DNA of 35,820 nucleotides from Candidatus Omnitrophota bacterium (GCA_015232535.1 JADFZM010000009.1:1-35820), one strand, 5' to 3'. Shown: positions 1-8,121, counted from the first letter of the stretch. Notes: generated by a model not told the origin, from the sequence alone. Translations and numbers: made by a program.

Positions 1-10
1 ATACGCCTTT

Positions 11-26
11 TTTTAAAGCTTTAAAA
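11..26. other. 16-bp perfect palindrome at the left edge
   Basis: TTTTAAAGCTTTAAAA reads the same on both strands. It lies just after a T-rich run (positions 8-14) that could be the tail of a terminator belonging to a gene outside the window. A functional role is not demonstrable from this fragment. Confidence 0.3.
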
Positions 27-71
27 TCAATTTACACACAATCTAATATACAACCAAGTCTCGTGTGACAA

Positions 72-99
72 TTGCAAAAAAGGCGAAACCTGTTATAAT
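72..99 (+). promoter_or_regulatory. Sigma-70-type promoter for the TPR gene
   Basis: TTGCAA at 72-77 and a perfect TATAAT at 94-99 are separated by 16 bp. The expected transcription start, about 7 nt after the -10 box, falls on the ATG at 106, so the mRNA may be leaderless. No Shine-Dalgarno sequence precedes the ATG, which agrees with this. Confidence 0.7.
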
Positions 100-105
100 G
101 TTGGA

Positions 106-2589
106 ATGAAAATTTTGAAAACAAAAAATAAATTACTATACTGCCTATTATCGCTATTATTCATTTTCGGGTCTTTCGCGCTTCCCGGTTTGGCCCAAAA
201 TAATGAAGAGGAACTATTCCTCGTCGCCCAAAAAGCTTTTGAAGACGGGTTTTATGACGTTACAATCCGCTATGTAGACCAACTTACGGAGCAATTCCCG
301 CAATCAACTAAGCTGATCCAAGCCAAGCTTCTGTTAGGGCAATGTTATTTCTTTAAAAACCAGTATTTAAAAGCATATGAGATATTTAACGGCCTCCTGC
401 AATACCCTGAATTAAAAGACGCGACGCTCTTTTGGCTGGGGGAGACTTACCTTAAAGGTGGCGATTACCCAAAAGCAGAAGAGCAATATAAACAGATTAT
501 CCAGCTTTTCCCCGATTCAGTATACTTTCCCCAGGCCTTTTATTCCCTGGGATGGGTTTATTTCGATAAAGGTGACTTCGTAAAAGCAAAAGAGGTCTTT
601 AAAAAGCTGGTTACACAATTTCCTTCTAACCAGCTCGCCGAGGACTCGTTTTATAAAATCGGCGAATGCGAATATAACAGCCAAAATTACAAAGAAGCAA
701 TCGATAACTTCCAAGTTTATATAAAACTTTACCCCGATACCACTCGCATGGCGGAATGCTTCTTTTATATCGCCGAATCTCATTATTATTTAGGAGACCC
801 GCTGACCGCCGTGACTTTTTATGCAAAAGCAGGCGATAAATCGCTGGACCACAAACTTGCCCTGATGGCTAAGGTGAGCATGGGGTGGAGTTACCTCAAG
901 CTCGCCAAATATAAAATTTCACAAGAGGCCTTTGAGGGTGCCTTAGCTTTCGCCCAGGAAAAAGGGATACTTACCGACGACGTCTATCTGGGGTTGGCTA
1001 ACCTCTATTCCGAAACCAAAGAATACAATAAAGCCCTGGAGTCTTTCCAAAACTTAATCAGCAACTTTCCCAACAGCCGCAGGATGGCCGAGGCCATGCT
1101 CGGCAAAGCAAATATCCATTTTTTGCTCAATGAGTACAAAGACGCAATCGTAGTTTACGCCGAGCTTATCAGTAAATATTCCTCAGATAAAAATAACGCG
1201 GCTCTCGTGGAGAAAGCATATTTCGGCCTAGCATGGTCTTACCTTAAGGATGGCAAGGTGGACCTTTCAATAAAAACGTTCAACGAAATAAAAAATAAAG
1301 CTGAGAATAAAACCGTTAAAATGAGCGCCTTGGCACAGATAGGCGACGCGTACCAAGACATCGGGGAATGGAATAAAGCAATAGAAATCTACGACCAGGT
1401 CCTTAAGGATTACCCCGAAAGCATTTACGCCGATTACCTTCAGTACCAGCAGGGAATAGCACTGCTGAAGACGGGGAATCTTGATTCGGCTACTTTATCT
1501 TTTCAAGCCTTGCAGTCAAACTTCCCGGAGAGCAAATATTTAAACGACGTTAAATATTACCTAGCGGTGGCTTATTTCAAAAAAGGGGACTGGACTTCGG
1601 CCAAAAACCAGATTAAGCCTTTCATCGAAGGGCTTGAGGGAGAAAGCGAATTCTTGTCCGAAGGCTACTATATACTGGCCCTTTCAAATTTTAACCTTGA
1701 TAATTATAAAGAAGCGGCGGAGAATTTCCGAATTATTATTGATAAATTCCCCGATCAGAGTTCGCTTCTTAAGAACTCAGACCTCGGGATAGCAAAATGC
1801 CTTTACAAATCCGGGAATGTTAAAGATGCCTTAAAACATTTCCGGATGCTTTTATTCAAATATCCCGAATCAAGCACCGCGCAGGAGGCATTAATATGGC
1901 TCGGGGACCATTATTTGAGCATCGCCGACTTCGATAATGCAATAAACTACTATCAGCAATACGTCAATAATTATCCGGGCGGAGAAAAGATCGATGAAGT
2001 TTATTTTGAGCTGGGCGAAGCCTATCAAGCTAAAAAAGAGTTTGATAAGGCAATCGCCGCCTATAAAAGAATTAAAGAAGGGAATAAAAATATTTATGCC
2101 CAGGGTAAACTTTCAATCGCCGAAATAATGTCGCAGGCCTTTGATCCGCAGGAGGCGATTAAAACATATGAAGACATTATTCTGAGCTCTCCCGAACTCA
2201 AAAAGGATATTTATTTGAAAATCGGCTTAGTTTACAAAAAACAGAATGATAACGAAAATGCTATAAAAGCCTTTTATGAGGCATTAAAATCGCCTCCAGG
2301 AGAAAGCAAGATAACTGATGCTGAAATCCAGTTCAATATCGGCGATATACTGGAAATGTCCGAGAAGCCAGATAATGCCTTGGAAGAATACCTCAAAATC
2401 CCTTACCTCTACAAAAAAGACATTGAATGGGTAATTAAGGCTTATTTGCGTGCCGCACAGATTTTTGAAGACCAGGATAAATGGGAAAACGCAAAAGAAG
2501 CGTACAACAAAATCATAGAATCAAAAACAGAAGAGGCGGCATACGCCGAAGAAAGACTATCCTGGATAAAAGAAAATATAAAAGAATAA
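106..2589 (+). CDS. Large periplasmic/outer-membrane tetratricopeptide-repeat protein
   Basis: This 827-residue protein begins with a Sec signal peptide (basic residues 2-9, hydrophobic core about 10-29, likely signal peptidase I site after A30). The rest is a near-continuous run of about 34-residue TPR-like helical pairs, with recurring patterns such as A-x-x-F/Y-x-x-hydrophobic and F/Y-P-[DEN]-S between helices. TPR arrays of this kind are protein-interaction scaffolds, as in the CpoB/YbgF and BamD families. It is immediately followed by ExbB-like and ExbD-like genes, so it probably works at the envelope with that complex, as CpoB does with Tol-Pal; this is inference from context. The ATG at 106 is chosen because it opens directly into the signal peptide. 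No ribosome binding site precedes it. The exact partner and function are not identifiable. Confidence 0.88.
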   Translation: MKILKTKNKLLYCLLSLLFIFGSFALPGLAQNNEEELFLVAQKAFEDGFYDVTIRYVDQLTEQFPQSTKLIQAKLLLGQCYFFKNQYLKAYEIFNGLLQYPELKDATLFWLGETYLKGGDYPKAEEQYKQIIQLFPDSVYFPQAFYSLGWVYFDKGDFVKAKEVFKKLVTQFPSNQLAEDSFYKIGECEYNSQNYKEAIDNFQVYIKLYPDTTRMAECFFYIAESHYYLGDPLTAVTFYAKAGDKSLDHKLALMAKVSMGWSYLKLAKYKISQEAFEGALAFAQEKGILTDDVYLGLANLYSETKEYNKALESFQNLISNFPNSRRMAEAMLGKANIHFLLNEYKDAIVVYAELISKYSSDKNNAALVEKAYFGLAWSYLKDGKVDLSIKTFNEIKNKAENKTVKMSALAQIGDAYQDIGEWNKAIEIYDQVLKDYPESIYADYLQYQQGIALLKTGNLDSATLSFQALQSNFPESKYLNDVKYYLAVAYFKKGDWTSAKNQIKPFIEGLEGESEFLSEGYYILALSNFNLDNYKEAAENFRIIIDKFPDQSSLLKNSDLGIAKCLYKSGNVKDALKHFRMLLFKYPESSTAQEALIWLGDHYLSIADFDNAINYYQQYVNNYPGGEKIDEVYFELGEAYQAKKEFDKAIAAYKRIKEGNKNIYAQGKLSIAEIMSQAFDPQEAIKTYEDIILSSPELKKDIYLKIGLVYKKQNDNENAIKAFYEALKSPPGESKITDAEIQFNIGDILEMSEKPDNALEEYLKIPYLYKKDIEWVIKAYLRAAQIFEDQDKWENAKEAYNKIIESKTEEAAYAEERLSWIKENIKE

Positions 2590-2620
2590 GCGCGTGCCTG
2601 GCAAAACTGAGGGAGCAAAC

Positions 2621-3268
2621 ATGATAAACCAAGGCTTTGAGGAAATATCTTTAATAAAATTGCTCGCATCCGGAGGCCCATTCATGTGGCCGATACTTTT
2701 ATGCTCGGTAATCGCCCTAGCCATATCCTTGGAGAAACTGCTCTACCTTAGAACAATCGAGAACGGATTGACCGAGCTTAAGTCAGCAGTTTTTGATTTC
2801 ATTAGGAATAATAATATAAAGGCGGCTATTGCCTATTGTGATTCGAACCCTTCGCCTGCGGCAAAAATTCTTCTTTCCGGCCTTTCAAAATTCGGTTCCA
2901 CCAAAGAAGAAATAAAAGACAGCATGGAGGAGGCCAGCAGCTTTGAAATTCCTATCCTAGAATCAAGGTTAAACGCCCTATCCACAATCTCGCATGTTTG
3001 CCCGCTTTTGGGGTTGCTGGGCACGGTAAGCGGAATGCTTAAATGTTTTAGGATAATACAGTTAAAATCGACAGCTTTGAATCCGCTGATTCCAAGCGAT
3101 CTTGCAGGAGGCCTTTTCGAATCTCTTATATCCACGCTGGTTGGGCTTATCGTCTCCATACCGGTCTTTATAGCCTATAATTATTTCGCCTCCCGAATAA
3201 GGCATTTGGTTAGCAAAATGGAGTCTGCCGCGTCGCAGATGTGCAACTTGCTAAGGGGTTTAGACTAA
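2621..3268 (+). CDS. MotA/TolQ/ExbB-family proton channel-like protein
   Basis: The protein has 215 residues and three membrane segments, at about 20-42, 125-148 and 167-190. The last two carry the family signatures LLGLLGTVSGM (T135) and GGLFESLISTLVGL (T172), matching the conserved threonines of TolQ/ExbB. The family forms a pentameric channel around an ExbD/TolR dimer and passes proton-driven force to periplasmic partners. The ATG at 2621 is preferred over an in-frame GTG at 2594 because a GAGGGAG Shine-Dalgarno sequence lies just upstream of it. The gene begins 31 bp after the TPR gene and is followed by exbD, so the three are probably cotranscribed. Whether it belongs to a Tol, Exb or specialised system cannot be decided here. 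Confidence 0.9.
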   Translation: MINQGFEEISLIKLLASGGPFMWPILLCSVIALAISLEKLLYLRTIENGLTELKSAVFDFIRNNNIKAAIAYCDSNPSPAAKILLSGLSKFGSTKEEIKDSMEEASSFEIPILESRLNALSTISHVCPLLGLLGTVSGMLKCFRIIQLKSTALNPLIPSDLAGGLFESLISTLVGLIVSIPVFIAYNYFASRIRHLVSKMESAASQMCNLLRGLD

Positions 3269-3307
3269 AACTTCTCTGTTAACTGTATTTACCCGGGGAA
3301 ATAGAAC

Positions 3308-3709
3308 ATGCGATTCAAGAATAATTTGAGGGCCGGACAAACTTCCCGCCAAATAGAATTATTACCCCTATTAAATGTTGTTTTTTTGCTCATAATGTTC
3401 TTGATTCTTGGAGCTTTTTTTATGGTTCAGCCCAGTATTAAGGTTAAGATCCCTAAGGTAATCACCAGCGATTTTCTTACTGAAAATAAATTCGCTGTGA
3501 CCATTACCGACGATAACATCCTATTCCTTAACGGCAAAGTAGCAACAGCCAAAGACTTGTCCCAGGAACTCAACAAATTAAAGGACAGAAAAATCACAGT
3601 CCTCATAAAGGCCGGACAACGGACAAGAATGGGTAGCGTGGTCAAGGTCTGGGAATTATGCCGGAATATGGGGATAGAGAATATCAACTTAGCCACAACC
3701 CAGGAATAA
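3308..3709 (+). CDS. ExbD/TolR-family protein with Asn in place of the membrane Asp
   Basis: This 133-residue protein has the ExbD/TolR plan: a short cytoplasmic N-terminus, one membrane helix (about 18-40) and a periplasmic domain of about 90 residues with the alternating beta-alpha pattern (ITDDNILFLNG, followed by a KDRKITVLIKAG strand). In ExbD and TolR the helix begins with a P-L-[IV]-D motif whose Asp carries protons. Here the motif reads P20-L-L-N23, so the acidic residue is absent; the codon is AAT. The pairing with the ExbB-like gene 39 bp upstream makes the family assignment firm. The substitution suggests altered or lost proton coupling, which is inference. Confidence 0.88.
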   Translation: MRFKNNLRAGQTSRQIELLPLLNVVFLLIMFLILGAFFMVQPSIKVKIPKVITSDFLTENKFAVTITDDNILFLNGKVATAKDLSQELNKLKDRKITVLIKAGQRTRMGSVVKVWELCRNMGIENINLATTQE

Positions 3710-3711
3710 TC

Positions 3712-4146
3712 ATGATTAAAAGCCTTAAAAAAGGGGTGAATCCTGCGGCATTATTCATGCTTTGGTCTTTTCTGATACATCTTTTAATTATACTCCCTAC
3801 CGTTTGTGTGTTTTCGCAAGAAGAAAGAAAAGTCTCCTCCGGCCTTACTTTCCTTGGCTCTTTATTCCCTGCCAATTTTTCAGGGGAAGAAAAATCTGCC
3901 ATTTACCCGGAACAAGGAAAATTCAGAGATTTAGAGATACCCGGGATAAAAGAAAACAAATATAATCCTTTTTTAACTCTGCCTCATATTAAGCCAAAAG
4001 ACAAAACATCTAAAAGCGAAAAAAACTTTATTAAATCTATCTTTGACCTGACAAATATCGAACAGGCGCTAGAGCAAAAAAAGTCAAAGCAAAAAATAAA
4101 ACAGGAAACCGATCCCTTCCGTTATAGGCCATTAAGGTTGGAATAA
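3712..4146 (+). CDS. Small single-pass membrane protein in the TonB/TolA gene position
   Basis: The protein has 144 residues. A membrane anchor spans about 12-34 and is followed by a periplasmic segment that is mostly polar, with a Lys/Gln-rich stretch at about 115-132 and a basic C-terminus. No domain is recognised with confidence. Being third after ExbB- and ExbD-like genes, and having an N-terminal anchor, it occupies the place of a TonB/TolA-like energy transducer, but it lacks a visible TonB C-terminal domain and a proline-rich linker. The ATG at 3712 is chosen because it lies 2 nt after the exbD stop and opens shortly before the hydrophobic anchor. An upstream in-frame ATG at 3658 would overlap exbD by 52 bp and add a non-hydrophobic extension. 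Confidence 0.7.
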   Translation: MIKSLKKGVNPAALFMLWSFLIHLLIILPTVCVFSQEERKVSSGLTFLGSLFPANFSGEEKSAIYPEQGKFRDLEIPGIKENKYNPFLTLPHIKPKDKTSKSEKNFIKSIFDLTNIEQALEQKKSKQKIKQETDPFRYRPLRLE

Positions 4147-4383
4147 ATGATAAAAATTGATTTCTTTTGGGCTTTATCCATGTTTTTTTTTAGCTTTATA
4201 TCACTTGTGTTTATCTTTTGGTTAATTTATAATATAAAAAATAAAAATTCGGGAAGAGGCATTGCCTCAGATATAAAACAATGCCCCTACTGTACATTAG
4301 TCTTCCCCGCCTTTTCTAAAAAAAAGATTCTGGCCTGCCCTCGGTGCAAAAGTTTTATAGATCCCGAGGATATTTCGCCATGA
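4147..4383 (+). CDS. Membrane-anchored zinc-ribbon protein of unknown function
   Basis: The 78-residue product has one N-terminal membrane helix (about 6-30) and a small C-terminal domain with two CxxC knuckles (C46/C49 and C64/C67) spaced like a zinc ribbon. The ATG abuts the stop codon of the previous gene with no gap, implying translational coupling. Tethered zinc ribbons of this size are common but carry no definite function. I do not recognise an ortholog. Its place between the Exb-like genes and a PilX-like gene suggests an envelope role. Confidence 0.75.
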   Translation: MIKIDFFWALSMFFFSFISLVFIFWLIYNIKNKNSGRGIASDIKQCPYCTLVFPAFSKKKILACPRCKSFIDPEDISP

Positions 4384-4392
4384 GGTAGTTAA

Positions 4393-4752
4393 ATGCTAAA
4401 GAAATTAAATCAAGATAAAGAAGGGGTGGTTTTAGTAACAGTACTAATGGTCATAATAGTGCTCATGGTCCTTGCCGTCAGCGTTATCAGCTTGAACGTT
4501 TCACAGGTGAGCTTCTCGGAGACCGAAGTCCAGAGAATTATTAAAGAAAACTTGGCCATAGGCGGCATGAGCTATTTGTATGCGATGCGCGACATAGGAA
4601 ACTCAGATACGCTGTCATTAACCCATGTTATTAATGGCATAACTTATTTCATCGACGCTGATACCAGCGAGCCTTACACTATACGCATAGGGCCTGTAGA
4701 TTCTCAAACCCAGGTTACCGTTCAAAACCTGATAGTCAACGTAAGTTATTAA
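4393..4752 (+). CDS. PilX-like pilus assembly protein
   Basis: This 119-residue protein has the N-terminal layout of PilX/PilW-type accessory pilins: a short basic start, a small G-V-V-L-V-T stretch running into one long hydrophobic helix (about 11-34), then a polar helix (SETEVQRIIKENLA) and a short beta-rich tail. It lacks a clear prepilin G|FxxxE site. A GAGG ribosome binding site at 4382-4385 overlaps the preceding stop codon. It stands apart from the main pilin cluster, about 8 kb upstream of it. The family assignment rests on the N-terminal pattern only. Confidence 0.6.
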   Translation: MLKKLNQDKEGVVLVTVLMVIIVLMVLAVSVISLNVSQVSFSETEVQRIIKENLAIGGMSYLYAMRDIGNSDTLSLTHVINGITYFIDADTSEPYTIRIGPVDSQTQVTVQNLIVNVSY

Positions 4753-5003
4753 ATCAAAATTTTTATCTCTTTTAGCATATAGTCCCTTTCCCTAAAAAAG
4801 CGGTTCAGGCTTTGCCAAAATAAACTTTTCCCATCACAAACAGTAAAAAAATATGATTTTTCTTCATTATAACTCCGAAAAAGGATGAATACTTTCGATA
4901 ATACGAACATTTTTTCACTCAGCACAACGTAATTAGTCATATAGAAAAAGGGCCTAGAATAAAACCCCTTTTCGATTTGCACCTGATTTTGAATTAGACC
5001 CAC
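4749..5003 (-). CDS. Doubtful minus-strand reading frame, 84 codons
   Basis: The 460-bp gap between the PilX-like gene and the helix-turn-helix gene holds one open frame on the minus strand, from a GTG at 5003 to a stop overlapping the PilX-like gene end by 4 bp. The product is rich in aromatic residues (for example YFFTVCDGKSLFWQ) and has no recognised domain. No Shine-Dalgarno sequence precedes the GTG; in-frame ATGs occur inside. It could be a decayed gene or chance reading. The gap is otherwise AT-rich without another gene. Confidence 0.22.
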   Translation of the reverse strand: MGLIQNQVQIEKGFYSRPFFYMTNYVVLSEKMFVLSKVFILFRSYNEEKSYFFTVCDGKSLFWQSLNRFFRERDYMLKEIKILI

Positions 5004-5119
5004 GCCGGCAGGTTAGGCAAAAACAACCCGCGGGATTTCCTTATATATGCTTTTTCCTCTCATCAAGCTTCTATTTTTATCAAAATTACGGCTTATACAC
5101 CAAATACTTGATATTGTGG

Positions 5120-5148
5120 TTGACAAAGTAATCCTGTTATAGTCTAAT
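5120..5148 (+). promoter_or_regulatory. Sigma-70-type promoter before the HTH/pilus cluster
   Basis: A perfect TTGACA (5120-5125) is followed after 17 bp by TCTAAT (5143-5148, five of six consensus). The expected start near 5155 gives a leader of about 58 nt before the ATG at 5213. It probably serves the helix-turn-helix gene and the pilM-N/O/P genes. Confidence 0.65.
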
Positions 5149-5212
5149 TAAGTTTAGATAAGTTCAAATAACAACTTTATACGGCTTTATAAAATAGGAA
5201 AACCAGTCAAAA

Positions 5213-5398
5213 ATGAGAACGCTTTTGGACGTAGATGACTTAGCTCAATACCTAAAGCTGCAAAAACAAACTATATATAATTGGCTTAACCAAAGGAAGA
5301 TATCCGGCATTAAAATAGGCGGCGTCTGGAGATTCGACAAAAGAGAAATAGATAAGTGGCTGCAATCAAAATCAATGAAAACAAAGAAAATCGAATGA
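5213..5398 (+). CDS. Excisionase/MerR-type helix-turn-helix protein
   Basis: The 61-residue protein is a single winged helix-turn-helix of the excisionase type: LDVDDLAQYLKLQKQTIYNW, a turn, then a wing with IGGVWRFDKREIDKWL. Such proteins are small DNA binders, either excisionases or regulators. No integrase or attachment site is near, so a regulator of the following pilus genes is more likely than an excisionase; this is inference from position. A weak AGGA lies 13 nt upstream of the ATG. It sits 30 bp before the PilM-N gene and downstream of a good promoter. Confidence 0.85.
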   Translation: MRTLLDVDDLAQYLKLQKQTIYNWLNQRKISGIKIGGVWRFDKREIDKWLQSKSMKTKKIE

Positions 5399-5428
5399 CA
5401 TAAAATAGCATTATCCGATTAAATCTAT

Positions 5429-7012
5429 ATGTCAAAAAAGCAAGGTAATCAACTCGGTCTTTTCTGGGGGGAAGAGAAGTTAAACTTCGTTGAAGTTCTA
5501 AGCACCTCCCCGGTAAAAGCATTCAGCGTCAAAACAGGGGATCACTCCGTACAATCAAGCGGAGTTTCCTCCGGAGGGAAATTTATCCCGGCCGGAGTAA
5601 GCGACGAGTATAATCTATCTCCGATCGTTTCCAACTCACTTCTTCACCAAAACATAACTTCATCTTCGATTAACTTATCGCTCCCGGCTAAGGATATAAT
5701 CTTTCGTTCCTTCATTCTCCCATGGATGCAGCAGTCCGAAATCAAAAACGTCGTTGAATTCGAGGCCAGCAAATATGTCCCTTTCTCCCTAGATGAGCTT
5801 TACTATTCATACCACGCGATGACAGTTTCTATCAGCGGTGCGAAAAAAATCCGCATAATATTCGTTGCCATAAAAAAAGAAACACTGGACAAATTCATCA
5901 AGGTCCTGCTTTCTGCCAATTTGACCATCGATTCAGTAGAACCGTCCCCGATGAGCATGATAAGGGCTTTAACCCTAAAGAACTTGCTTCCACAGGACAA
6001 GATCGTTGCAATAATACAGAAAGAAAATAATTCCGGTAAAATTTATGTAGTCGAAAAGGGCATACCTCTGTTCGTGCGGGAATTTCAGCTTAGGATACCT
6101 GCCGGCCAGAAAGATACCGGGCCCAAAGCATTAATGATGCTTTTTATTAATGAAATACGAATCTCGCTTGATTATTTCAACCGTCAGAATAACCAGGTCC
6201 AAGCCAAAGAAATCATCCTTATCACCACCTCGGGGGATGAATTGGCAGCCAAAACAATAGAAGACAACATAAAACTACCTGTCGCCTCAGTGAACATCTC
6301 CAATATCCTGGGCACAAAAGAAGAAAAAGACCTGGACCTTATTTGCGCTTACGGCGCGGCAATCTTAACCCCCGGCGGGCCGACTTCTCTTTTTGACCTC
6401 TCAACCGATGAAATAAAATCAAAAGGCCAGATGATGTCGATGGGAATACCGGGGCTTAACATTATTTCCGTTTTAATAACCGCCCTCATTTGCCTGCCGT
6501 TGATAATAGCCTCATTGATTCTTCCTAACAAATTACTCCAGAGATCAAAAACATCTCTAGAGGCAATAAAGAAAGATATAGGCAAAAAAATAGTATTGAC
6601 AAATTCAGACATTAAAAAACAGAATGGCGAAATAAGGGATAAATTAAATTATTTCAAGAACCTCCGTTTTGCCAGTAATACTTTCTATTTTACCGCGACT
6701 ATACCGAGTTTATTGCCAAAAGGAGCGTGGTTAACCAACATGTCCATCAATTATTCATCCTACGACCAAGCGGTCGAAAAGAATACGGAGCAAACAGCGA
6801 TCAAAAACATGCCGGCACAAGAGGTAAATATCTCCGGATACTCTCATTGGGAAGATAAAAACACGCAGTTTAAAATAATCAACAACTTCGTAAAGAATCT
6901 TAAAGAAGACCCGCAGATAGGAAAAGCATTTGATATTATTGACCTGGAATCCGTAAAATCCCAAAACCTGGAAAATTACTCGGTAACTGCTTTTAAAATA
7001 ATAATGAAATAA
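5429..7012 (+). CDS. Type IV pilus PilM-PilN fusion protein
   Basis: The N-terminal part of this 527-residue protein (about 1-330) is PilM-like, an actin-fold cytoplasmic protein, with the typical stretch NVVEFEASKYVPF followed by the SYHAM strand. One membrane helix follows (about 340-366), then a coiled-coil and a PilN-like periplasmic domain (about 366-527, ending YSVTAFKIIMK). PilM and PilN are usually separate genes that bind through the PilN N-terminus, so fusion fixes their stoichiometry. GspL of type II secretion has a similar plan and is the main alternative. The next genes are PilO, PilP and secretin, in standard order. No good ribosome binding site precedes the ATG. Confidence 0.82.
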   Translation: MSKKQGNQLGLFWGEEKLNFVEVLSTSPVKAFSVKTGDHSVQSSGVSSGGKFIPAGVSDEYNLSPIVSNSLLHQNITSSSINLSLPAKDIIFRSFILPWMQQSEIKNVVEFEASKYVPFSLDELYYSYHAMTVSISGAKKIRIIFVAIKKETLDKFIKVLLSANLTIDSVEPSPMSMIRALTLKNLLPQDKIVAIIQKENNSGKIYVVEKGIPLFVREFQLRIPAGQKDTGPKALMMLFINEIRISLDYFNRQNNQVQAKEIILITTSGDELAAKTIEDNIKLPVASVNISNILGTKEEKDLDLICAYGAAILTPGGPTSLFDLSTDEIKSKGQMMSMGIPGLNIISVLITALICLPLIIASLILPNKLLQRSKTSLEAIKKDIGKKIVLTNSDIKKQNGEIRDKLNYFKNLRFASNTFYFTATIPSLLPKGAWLTNMSINYSSYDQAVEKNTEQTAIKNMPAQEVNISGYSHWEDKNTQFKIINNFVKNLKEDPQIGKAFDIIDLESVKSQNLENYSVTAFKIIMK

Positions 7013-7013
7013 T

Positions 7014-7709
7014 ATGGACATTAGACGGCTTAATCAGATAAAAATTGAAGATTTCAAGAACATCGACTTCCTCGAGCTTAAAGACCAGATCTTGAGCCGG
7101 CCGCATATTCTGATCAATATTGCTTTGGCAGCTGTAACCATATTTCTTTCCTTTGGGGCATTAAAAAGTTATCGGGTTAAACTATCGAACCTAAAAACCC
7201 AGGTTAATGAAGCAAATGAAAAGCTTGAATCGATAAAAGAGCAAGAGAAGCTCAATAAAGAGCACAAAGAGTTTCTTAGAAATGCTCCATATCCCATAAG
7301 CATAGAGAGCCTAGGAGATAAAATAACCCGCCTGACTAAGTCCAATTTTATTATCATAAGCAACTTTGACCCGGGGAAAAACAAAGAACTAAAATATATC
7401 TATTCCGCAGATTTAAAGGTCAAGCTTCTGGCAAACACATACGAAGAGATGGTGGTTTTACTGAAAGAAGTAGAGGATTCTGCCGATACCTTCCGTATAA
7501 ACAGTTTTTCAATGAATCTCCAGAAAAACCAGAAAAAATTTCAAGCGGAAGATGAGTACGAAGACGCGCCTGATTTCCAAATCGCCATTGATATGGTTAT
7601 TGAGAACATACAGAATAAAGAAATACCTGTGCAAAGCGAAGAAGAAGCCAAAGGAAAAGCAGTGACAAAATCGGAAAAAAAAGATGAGATCAAGGATAAA
7701 AAAGAATAA
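7014..7709 (+). CDS. pilO: PilO-like inner-membrane alignment protein
   Basis: This 231-residue protein has a short cytoplasmic N-terminus, one membrane helix (about 33-50), a coiled-coil (about 52-85, KVKxx and EANEKLESIKEQEKL) and a ferredoxin-like periplasmic domain (about 90-195). The C-terminal 30 residues are highly charged and rich in Lys and Glu. PilO dimerises with PilN and links the cytoplasmic motor to PilP and the secretin. The ATG comes 1 nt after the PilM-N stop codon, and the end overlaps the next gene by 26 bp, so translation is coupled. GspM is the type II secretion counterpart. Confidence 0.75.
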   Translation: MDIRRLNQIKIEDFKNIDFLELKDQILSRPHILINIALAAVTIFLSFGALKSYRVKLSNLKTQVNEANEKLESIKEQEKLNKEHKEFLRNAPYPISIESLGDKITRLTKSNFIIISNFDPGKNKELKYIYSADLKVKLLANTYEEMVVLLKEVEDSADTFRINSFSMNLQKNQKKFQAEDEYEDAPDFQIAIDMVIENIQNKEIPVQSEEEAKGKAVTKSEKKDEIKDKKE

Positions 7710-8121
7710 GATTACAATTATTTCCGTATTTCTTGTTTTCCTACTTTGCGGAATTTCGTACGCCAAAGGCGAACTCCTTACATACGGCTCTTTTGACCCG
7801 GAGAAATTCAAAATTAGTAACCCTTTTGAAGCGCAATTCCAGGAAATAACCAGCGTAGAAAATAAGCTTAAAGAAAAAAAACCTAAAATGATAAAAAATC
7901 CGGAACAGGCAAAAAAAACAAAAGAAGAGGATAAGCCTTTATCTCCGCCTAAGATAACAATAACCGGGCTTATATGGAACAGCGAAAAACCTCAAGCCAT
8001 AGCTAACGGGCAAATAGTGAATATTGGCGATTATATCGAAGAATGCGAGATACTTGACATAAACAAAGACGGCTTAGAGATCCAATTTATGACAAACAGC
8101 ATACAGATACCGGCGAACTGA
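7684..8121 (+). CDS. PilP/GspC-like periplasmic protein
   Basis: The 145-residue product has an N-terminal export signal (hydrophobic 10-26). A Cys at 22 makes a lipoprotein conceivable, although the surrounding residues are not a good lipobox. A disordered, Lys-rich linker (about 55-85) follows, then a small beta domain ITGLIWNSEKPQAIANGQIVNIGD (residues split over about 93-118), the fold shared by PilP and GspC homology regions that contact secretin N-domains. It starts inside pilO (26-bp overlap) and precedes the secretin gene, which is the canonical place of pilP. Confidence 0.75.
   Translation: MRSRIKKNKITIISVFLVFLLCGISYAKGELLTYGSFDPEKFKISNPFEAQFQEITSVENKLKEKKPKMIKNPEQAKKTKEEDKPLSPPKITITGLIWNSEKPQAIANGQIVNIGDYIEECEILDINKDGLEIQFMTNSIQIPAN

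Noticed and set aside
2594-2620. GTG start for the ExbB-like protein
   Set aside because: The ATG at 2621 has a GAGGGAG ribosome binding site, whereas the GTG is not preceded by one.
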